Origin: Gerris lacustris
Taxonomy: Eukaryota > Arthropoda > Insecta > Hemiptera > Gerridae
Direction: 5' to 3'
NCBI GenBank assembly: GCA_951217055.1
Contig: OX578282.1
Coordinates: 70,399,092 to 70,463,091, forward strand
Length of the DNA: 64,000 bases
Each line of letters opens with the position of its first letter. The stretch's first letter is position 1. A model generated the notes under the pieces. That model worked only from the letters and a program-made list of their open reading frames with translations, had not been told where the DNA came from and made no database searches. The translations under genes were made by a program, and so were the position numbers. This document shows positions 51,701-60,700 of the stretch, one piece after another.

Positions 51701-54700
51701 ACAGGAGTTAAATTGTACCGAGTTCCGTGGATACAGGAACTGTGGATGACTGACGGTGAAGTGTTTTCGGATATCGACAGTGCAGTTTGATTATTTTCAG
51801 TACTATCTATTAAGATGAATCTATTAAGATGATTTACATCAAAATTCTATTCTTCAACAAAGTGTCAGTTTTCTACGCCCCCTAGACAATCAATAATTTT
51901 GAAGAACACATAATTGCCAGCGCCGGTGCTACACACTGGCGGGCATCAAACTGAGAGCTACAAACTGAGGGGCGGCCGACACCACTCTCAGAATATTTTG
52001 TTAGAATTTAAAAACAAAAATAATATGTAAAGGAATAAACAATCCAAATTATAAATGTATATTGTTGTAGTTACTATAATTCTCTTGGTACTCTTAATGT
52101 GCCGCCCCTGTTCAAGATTTAAGACGGTAGTTCTCTTAAACAAGTGTTCTTAAAGATGGAATCCTAGTTATAACACCCTTAGGCAACTAATAACTAATAA
52201 GTGTTATCCTAGTTATAACCCCCTATTGCAATTAAAGTTGGTTCTTGGTTGAGCAGTGTTAATTTATTTTGTTTACTAAACTCATCTTAGGAGGCTACTA
52301 TGCCACGCTACCACTACATAGTGCTAGTGTATAATATAATTGTCACTTGTCTTTAATTATGACCAGCTGCAATAGCATAGTGCTTTTAACGTGTTTTTTA
52401 TCGTCATTAATTTGTTGTAGTAGTGTATTGTATCTATACGCAAGTAGTCGATCTATTTGTAAATTTAAAAACTTCTCTCTTTTTTGCTATCACATATTTT
52501 ACAGTTTGTGGAGTAGGGACCAGGGACAATTTTTATTTCTCTCTAAAAGGTCAAAACATATCAACATGGACGATAATAAAGGACTGTGGGCGGCCAAAAG
52601 CAACTTGCCTTAGCAAAAGCTAATTTGGTTTAACATTTCTAGATAAAACTTTAATTAACTCTGTCACAGATCACTGTATAAACCAATAATAGGCGTTCAT
52701 TCTTTCATTGTGGCTGAGAAAAGTGTAGGGTCGGCACTGATTGACATAACACTAACTACAGTACAACAGCCAGAGGGACAAAAGTTTTATACAGCTAAAT
52801 AATTAATGAATGACACAGGGGTAGTGCATCACTTCATCAGGTGTATAAACCTTATAATTGACATACACAACCACCACCTTTTACATATTGTTCAATAATA
52901 TTCATCGATTAGTCACCTACGGACTTTACAAAATCTTATTTTTGGGATCCAAGCTGATTCCAGGTTTTTAAGATACAGTTGCAGATAAGAATGTATTGTT
53001 ATGTGTTTGTGTGTGCAGATGGTTGTTTGGGAGGTACAACTTCCTGACGGTGGCGTTCGTGCCGTCTGCGCTCGCTAGCTATGTCGCTATTAATCTGGAG
53101 CGACCCTCGAGGAGGAGTCTCCTTGCCCTCTATGTTACCAATGTCGTGAGTATTTCATTCTTATAATGTATCACTATCTTGTTCTTAGCAGTTTGACAAA
53201 GTCTTGGTTTTTTGTTGAAAATGTTTCAATGTCGTTTCATGTCGGGTTGTTGAGGGGTAAAAAGAAGGTGCTGAAGCTTTTTACTCCTTAAGGGTCATCA
53301 TCAGGACTGCTACATGGGGTCATCATCAGGCCTGCTATATGTTTGTTGTAGTTTCCTTAGATATAACATAAGGATTTAAATTATTTCTAATTTAAGAGTA
53401 CACCATATAAATATAACCATCAGCAATGTAATACCGTGTTTTTGCACACTGCAATAAGGTACACAATTTGTGTTAGTGAGAGACACCAAGGGATGTGCCA
53501 CTCAAGTGTGGCACATAGGAACTGTTCCAACATCAGACATTACGTCAAGATGTTGGCTCGACATTACGAAACCATGCATTACCTGCATCGTTTCGGTATA
53601 GGTCCAGAGTTGGGTGGGCATCGTCGGGCTCCTGATGAGTTGGTCGCGATGAAATGATACAGGACATGGCGTAATGCCGAGCCAACATCTTGTTGACATA
53701 ATGTCTGATGTTGGAACAGTTCCTATGTGTCACGCTTGTGTGGCACATCCCTTGGTGTCTCTCACTTACACAAACTGTGTACATTTAACTATACTTAAGA
53801 AATTAGATGGATTTATTAGGTGTAATAATTAAGGCATACTTAATTTCAAAACGTTCCAACTCATTTTGAGGCATCCTCAGTCAGTTTTATTATCTAAACA
53901 ATATCTTATTTGCCTAAAAAAACAACTTACTTGCCATCATGTTTACTGATAGTTTTAATTTCCGTTCTTATTTTTCTTCATTGGAAGGGGAGAATTTCAA
54001 TTCTCCTCAAAATTGATAAAATGTAGTTTTCCAAATTTGGCAGAGTTGGGACGATATTATAGAATAATTTTTATTTCTGCTATTTTTCAATAAATATTTA
54101 TTTATTAGTTCTAAGCTTACCAAAGGTAAAATAAAAACTACTTAACTTTACTTTAGCTACTTTGTTTGGGAGCATTGTGATAATTCTGATTTCAAAAGTT
54201 CTTGGACAGAAATCCATTTCAGATAAGAGGGAATATTTTTTGTCTCCTGTTCAAGTATTAACTCTTTCACAGTCAAGTATTAACTCATTTCTTGATCCTA
54301 GTATAATCAACGACTCGCTAGACATAATAATAAGCTGTTGACAGAACTTGGTACTAATCCATTAAATGTTTTTCATGTGGAGGCGTCTGAGACGTTATTC
54401 AAGATGGCTGTGGCTCGGAAATTAGTGAAGCCGGTAAGGTTCGGTGAGGTGTTGATCTTCTCTCTGTCCATCGCCCAGCTTCTCTACTTCTTCAGGAGTG
54501 ATCACATATCCTCAGACCCCATTTACGGATTCCTCAGGTAACTTGCCTCGTTTCTCCTTTAGGTTATTTTAAAATGTATATAAGTTTCCATGCTATTGTT
54601 GCTCTTATTATCTGATACTTGATGGCTTGGAACAGGGTGGGATCTCGTTAATGATCCGTTTGAGATAAGGTCCTATAGTTAGATATGTCCAGATTTGAGT

Positions 54701-57700
54701 CTGTATATCGTCACCTCAATGCAAGAAGTAGGTTACTCAAAATTTCATGTTTTGAGCTTAGTGGCCCAAAACATTTTTTATTGTTGATTAGATTCTGTTA
54801 GATTTTTACATCAACATAGTAATTGGACTTTTAAATAGTGATAGGCTAGGAATAAGACTAATCTAGGTATTGCGTTGAATCCCCTGACAAAAAATTAGGT
54901 GATCCAACAATGGTAAATTTTCGAGATACAGTAGAGTGTCCCTAATCCGGGTTTAAAAATTACTTTTATTAGTCTCCAAAACATGCTTGTACACCGTAGG
55001 TCCACTATTTAAGTTAAGAGCTTTTCTGTCACCAGTCCGAATAGCAAATGAATTAAAATAAAACGACAATCTATTACGAAGGTGGCAGGTATAGAAGGGA
55101 CTTCCTGAGAAGAACTTCCTGTGTTCCGATATGAAATTCGAGGAACGATAACCATTTCACAAAAAGTTGAGACATTAGACGTTGGCGGCTTGGCGAAATT
55201 TCTTAGAACTGTGTTGAGCCGCCGCTATATGTTTCTTAAAACTCTCTCCCCATCTCAGTCACATAAAATTGTATATATTGGAATACACTACCTTTATATC
55301 TTCCGCCCCTTACATTTCTATGGAACCGAAACAGATTTATCGATGTTCTTACTTATTTCTAATTATTCTAAATCTGTTTATGTTTAACAAAAATACCGGG
55401 TATTCCACATGTTAGAACGTTAAAATATACACCTGTAAACTATACTAGGAACAATTTTATACATTTTTAATAGACAATAAAAGTAGAAAATCCAATTATC
55501 TTAATTATTCATAAATCTGAACAGGCCCTGGTTCCAATTTGTACATAGTTTTTGGCCCGTCCGGTTTAAACGGATGTCCGGATAAGCGAGACTCTAATGT
55601 ACCTACTTCTTGCATTGAGGGGACGATATAGTAAGTCTTTGTACAGTCTCTTGTTTTTGCCGACAGACCCTAGTCAAATTTGGAGCAGTAGTAGTAGTAG
55701 CAGTAGTAGTCTAGTACTTCCTACTAGAACGGGTAGGACGAACCACATACTCGAACCTTGCAATTAGGCCATCTTTTAGGCCCTTTTTACTAATCCCGTG
55801 GTAGAGAATTCCAACCACTTCACACTTCATACATTTGTACATTGTACTCCCGAAGCAAGTATGATGTGATCAATAGTGAGCCATATAAATCAGAGCGTTA
55901 CGGCGAGGAAATTTGGAGCAACTATGATATGTCGTTAAAATCATGAGCGCCAGCAGATGATGCTTACTGTGAAAAGACCTACATCACTAGCGTGTCATCT
56001 TGCAATTTACCGCAATGTGTGTGATTTCTTTGTGTAGGTATACCTGTGCTGTTTGCCTGTGCAGGTATAACCTGGATTGTTTGTGTGCACAGATATACCT
56101 GTGCAGGTATACTTATGCTGTTTGTCTGTGCAGTCATATTTGTTTTTGGAGGTGTAACTGTGCTGTTTGTCTGTGTAGGAATACTGGTGCTGTTTGCCTG
56201 TGCAGTTATACCTGTGTTGTTTGTTTGTGGAGGTATATAACCATGTTAAGAGAAAGTTATTAAAGTTGAGGTGTGACTAGAGATGGGTTGGTTGCAGGTT
56301 CCTGGTGGGTCCGTGGGAGGAGCGAGGGTGTGAGAGGCCGCTGATAGTAGACGTAACTCCCAGACAGAGAAGGTACTCAGGTAAGAACTTGATACTCAAG
56401 TCTTACACTCAACTCTATAACTGGGTCCAGCTGCGTCTCTCTTCCTTCACTTCACATTCCTCCTGTCCACACCCGGACTCCTGTCTTAGCTACGCGCTCA
56501 AGGTATCCTCACCTCTACACATATCTTACAAACAACATGTTTATTCTTGCACTTTTTTCTTTCACTATGTCACTTAAGATTGTAAGGGATTGCTCCGGCT
56601 TCACAAATAAAACACACAAGACACTGAAATATAACCAACTGAAATATAATGCTGTAGTAAGTATTACTTTACCAAACGAAAACGACAAAACATTTTGTAC
56701 GAGCTCAAAACACAGACAGACTCTGCATTCAAACTTTTTTTTAACAAAGATCAAAAGTTGAAAAAGTGTTTGCTTGGAAATATATTTCTGTTTCTCACAT
56801 CAATTTAATATTTCTATTAAATTAAAAAATGATTTACTTGATTTTTCACAACCTAAATAAACGTACCATTTTAAGCTATTCACAAGTAATTTACTGATAT
56901 ACAATTACTTTGGTATTTTTTTTTTTTTTTTTTTTTTTTTAACCGCTTCGACTGCACGTGGGTCATTAGCGGTACAAACAATTTATTATACCTTCATGCT
57001 ATGTTACTCTCCCAATATTCCGCTTCCACATTTAGAGTGCAATTCCTCAACTCTCTCTCACATGCCTTCAAACCAAGAAATATATCCCAACATATTTGGC
57101 ATATTCTAAGATCGATCTCAGACCTTCAGTTGACGAGAAGAGAACCGGAAGCGGCCCATTTATGCCAAACCTCCGTCTTGCCGACAGGAGCGCAGGACAT
57201 TCTGTAATTATGTGTCGAATCGTGACATCTGCTTCACCGCATTTAAGACACCTAGGCCTCGGGTCCCCTAGCAGAATATGCGTATGGGTGAGGCGCGTGT
57301 GCCCGGATGCAATACGCTGTAGTTTACTAGTATCTTTCCTGGTGAAATCTTCTGGCCAGGTGATTGGCTCAATGTGAGGCAGGACTTCAGCTAGAGGAGT
57401 CTGGACCTCACGCCATCTCACTTCCCATGATAATCCTAGAGTCTTGCTAATCAAGCATAGATAATCCTCCAGCCTAACAGGGAGAAAAGTGGCATCTGAG
57501 GAAATAGCATTCCTAGCAGCTATATCTGCTGCCTCGTTGCCTTCAATTCCTATATGGCTAGGGACCCAAAGTATTCTGATTCTTTTTCCCTGTGAACGGG
57601 CTTGTCTCAGGGAGTCCAAAGTTGAAATTACCAGTGGGTCCGAGGAAAAAGTGTCCTGTAACGCTGCAATTCCGCTGGCCGAGTCAGAACAGATTACCCA

Positions 57701-60700
57701 AGAGCCCTCCTGCCTGGACAGGATAAAGGAGACAGCCCTTTCCAGAGCCCATAATTCTGCAGTAAAGATGCTGACGTACTCCGGGAGTTTAAATTGGAGA
57801 ATGGTGTCATCTGCAGTCAAAGCACATCCTACCCCCTGTTCAGTTTTGGATCCATCAGTGTATATAAAATTCCATCCACTGTACCGCTCTTTCCTCTCAT
57901 GGAAGAGTTTACGGAAAATTTCCGGATCCGTCCTAGCTTTATTATAATGGAGAAGAGAGTGGTCAATCTCAGTTGGGGGTAACAGCCAAGGTGGAGTGGG
58001 GGGAGTCATAAAATCTATAATTTGAGGCCGGGGAAGACCAAGGTCTAACTGACTATCTGCTAGTCTCACGCTCAAAGGGCGTGAGCGTGTTGGGAACCTC
58101 CGGAAGGCGTTGAGCCTAGTGGGGGCGCAGATCAAATTACGAGCCAGGTGCAGAGGGTTGGCTTTCAGCCTTTCACAATATCTATGATTTATCTGAGTTC
58201 TTCTGAGATCTAATGGAGGGATGTTGGCTAATCTATAAAGGGCGTATTTTGGTGTAGTGCGAAAAGCACCCGTTGCTATCCTTAAGCCCTTATGGAAAAT
58301 GGTATCCAACTTTTTGAGCATTGATGGCCTAGCTGAGCCAAAGACTTGGGCACCATACTCCATCCTGGATCGAACAAGGGAGCACAAAAGCTTAACCAAG
58401 AGTGCCTGATCAGCTCCCCAACTGTGTTTAGCAATCACTCTAATTGCATTGATGCCCTTCATTGCTGAGGTAGTAAGGTGAGAGATGTGGGGGCCCCACC
58501 TGAGCTTGTTGTCCACAATCAACCCTAGGAAGCAAACCTGTTCCTTACGCGGAATTTCCCGTCCATTTAAGACTAGAGCCGGGAAATCAGTAGGGAGACG
58601 GTGCCTGGAGAAATGAATACAGGCTGTCTTGCTTACTGAAAATATGAAGCCTCTCAAATCAGCTTCCTCTGCTATGGTGTCAATTGCTGATTGCAGAATA
58701 TTACTCATCACACATGGGTCCTTGCCTCTGACCTGAATACTGAGGTCGTCCACGAAAAGGGCTCTGTGGACTGACGGGGGAATATTATCAGCTATTCCGT
58801 TTATGGCGGCAGCAAACAACGTTACACTCAGCACTGATCCTTGAGGGATACCGTTTAGCTGCGTGAGAGGATCTGACATTACCGAGCCTATACGTACTCT
58901 GAAAATACGGTTGGTCAGAAAACTTTCCAGTGTCTGCAGAAGCCTACCCTTGATGGTCCATGACCTTAGCATTCTTAGGATGCCGTAGCGCCAGGCAGAA
59001 TCATAGGCATGAGCTAGATCAAAGAACACACCAATGACATGTTCCCGATCTAGAAATGAGGTCTGGACTAAGTCTTCGAGGCGAACAAGATGGTCTATTG
59101 CAGAATGTCTCCTTCTAAAGCCTGCCTGGTATGGGCTGAGGTGGCCATTTCGCTCTAGGAACCAAACCAATCTAGTGTTGATTATGGACTCAAACAGTTT
59201 ACCCAAACAGCTAAGGAGGCTTATGGGTCTATAGCTTGTCTCCGAGTGGGGGTCTTTGCCTTCTTTTAAGACTGGGACAATGATAGCTTCCTTCCAGCAT
59301 GAAGGAAAGTAGTGCAGTTCAAGAGCTCTGTTCAGCAGTTTCAGAAGAATTCGAAGCCACTTATTAGGGAGGTGAGAGATCATGGAGTACAGAATGCCAT
59401 CCTTTCCTGGAGCGGTATCTTTCACTTCTTTCAGGGCCTGGTGAAGCTCCAAGAGGGTTATTGAAGCGTTGTAAGGGGCGTCGTCCTCACCAGAGTAGTC
59501 GTGGTCTCTCTCTGCTAGGGACTTATATTCCAAGAAGCGTGGGGAATAGCTTCCGTCTCCAGAGATTGATTCATAGTGGCGGGCGAGAGCATTGGCAACA
59601 TCTCTTGGCTCACTAATAACTTCACCCAATACATTTCTGAGCAGTGGGACCGAGGGAATTCTGCTGTTCCCGGACATTCGTTTAATTCTCCTCCATAGTT
59701 CAGTCGATGACACTTCCCCTTTAAGGGATGATACGTACCCTTGAAAGTAAGTTTTTTCTGAAGATCTCTTGAGTCGCCGCTCAAGTGCTTTAGCCTGTTT
59801 AAACCTGATGTTGTTTTGAACCGTAGGATATCTATGCCATCGATTGAAGGTCTTCCTAGTTTCAGCATGGGCTTTGCTGATTTCCTTGTTCCACCAAGGA
59901 ACCGGGTTTCTCCCGAGAGGGGGGGAAGAGAGAGGAATGGCCTTTCCAGCCGCATTTAAGATAGTGGAGGTAAAGAGGTGAATGTCATTATCAAGTTCCC
60001 CCTCCCCCGAAACTGAGGATTCGATCAAACACTCTCTATACAGATCCCAGTTTGCCTTCTCTACGTTCCATTTGGGTGGAGCCTTATAATTTGACCTTCT
60101 TTGTTCAGGTCTGGTTGGGTAAGTAGAGTGAACAGATGGTGACCTGAAAGGGGTCATCACATTTAGAGCTTATTCCATTGCAGTTCCACTGGATAAAACA
60201 TTCCATCATGATTCTATTTGAGAGTCTTGATCAACCTCTAACTCAGCTAAAGGGGCTCTTGGCTTCCCTTTGGGCCAGGCTTTTTTCTTTTTGCTTTTTT
60301 TCCGGTTCGCAACTGGGCTTGGGAGAGAGGGATCTTCTCTGTCCGAAGATCTCTTCCTCCGTCGGTCTCTGGTTGGTGGATGGCTAGCTTCTTCAATAGA
60401 AGGGGGAAGGGTTAAGGATGGGCTTAGTTTGGTTCTCTGCGGGAGGGGGGGTAGGGAAGCATTACAATTTAAATTAGATTGTCCCTTGGGGATACAATTT
60501 ACTGGTGGGGAAGATACAGAAGTAGAAGGGCAGGGTGAGGATGAACTTTCTTTAAAAGTGGAAGGATGAGGTACGGACGCCTTCCTTGTACTTGTGCCCT
60601 TCTTATTTTCTTGGGGGAGAGAAGTTGTAAGGGTATGCTTTGCGGCAGTTTTGGCATAAGAGATTCCTGGCTGAACATATGAAGGGTCGTAAACTAGAGT

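Noticed and set aside
53436..53784. Twin peptides on opposite strands
   Set aside because: Both come from the arms of one foldback element, so their similarity is a consequence of the palindrome.
54927..55611. Tigger transposase gene
   Set aside because: Element ends are present, but no DDE or helix-turn-helix motif could be read; non-autonomous.
56000..56263. Cys/Val-rich small secreted-like protein
   Set aside because: Produced by the 30-bp tandem repeat in a TMEM135 intron; no signal context or conserved cysteine spacing beyond the repeat itself.
57489..57947. Plus-strand frame of about 150 codons inside the LINE
   Set aside because: Exact antisense of the RNase H coding region; no independent support.
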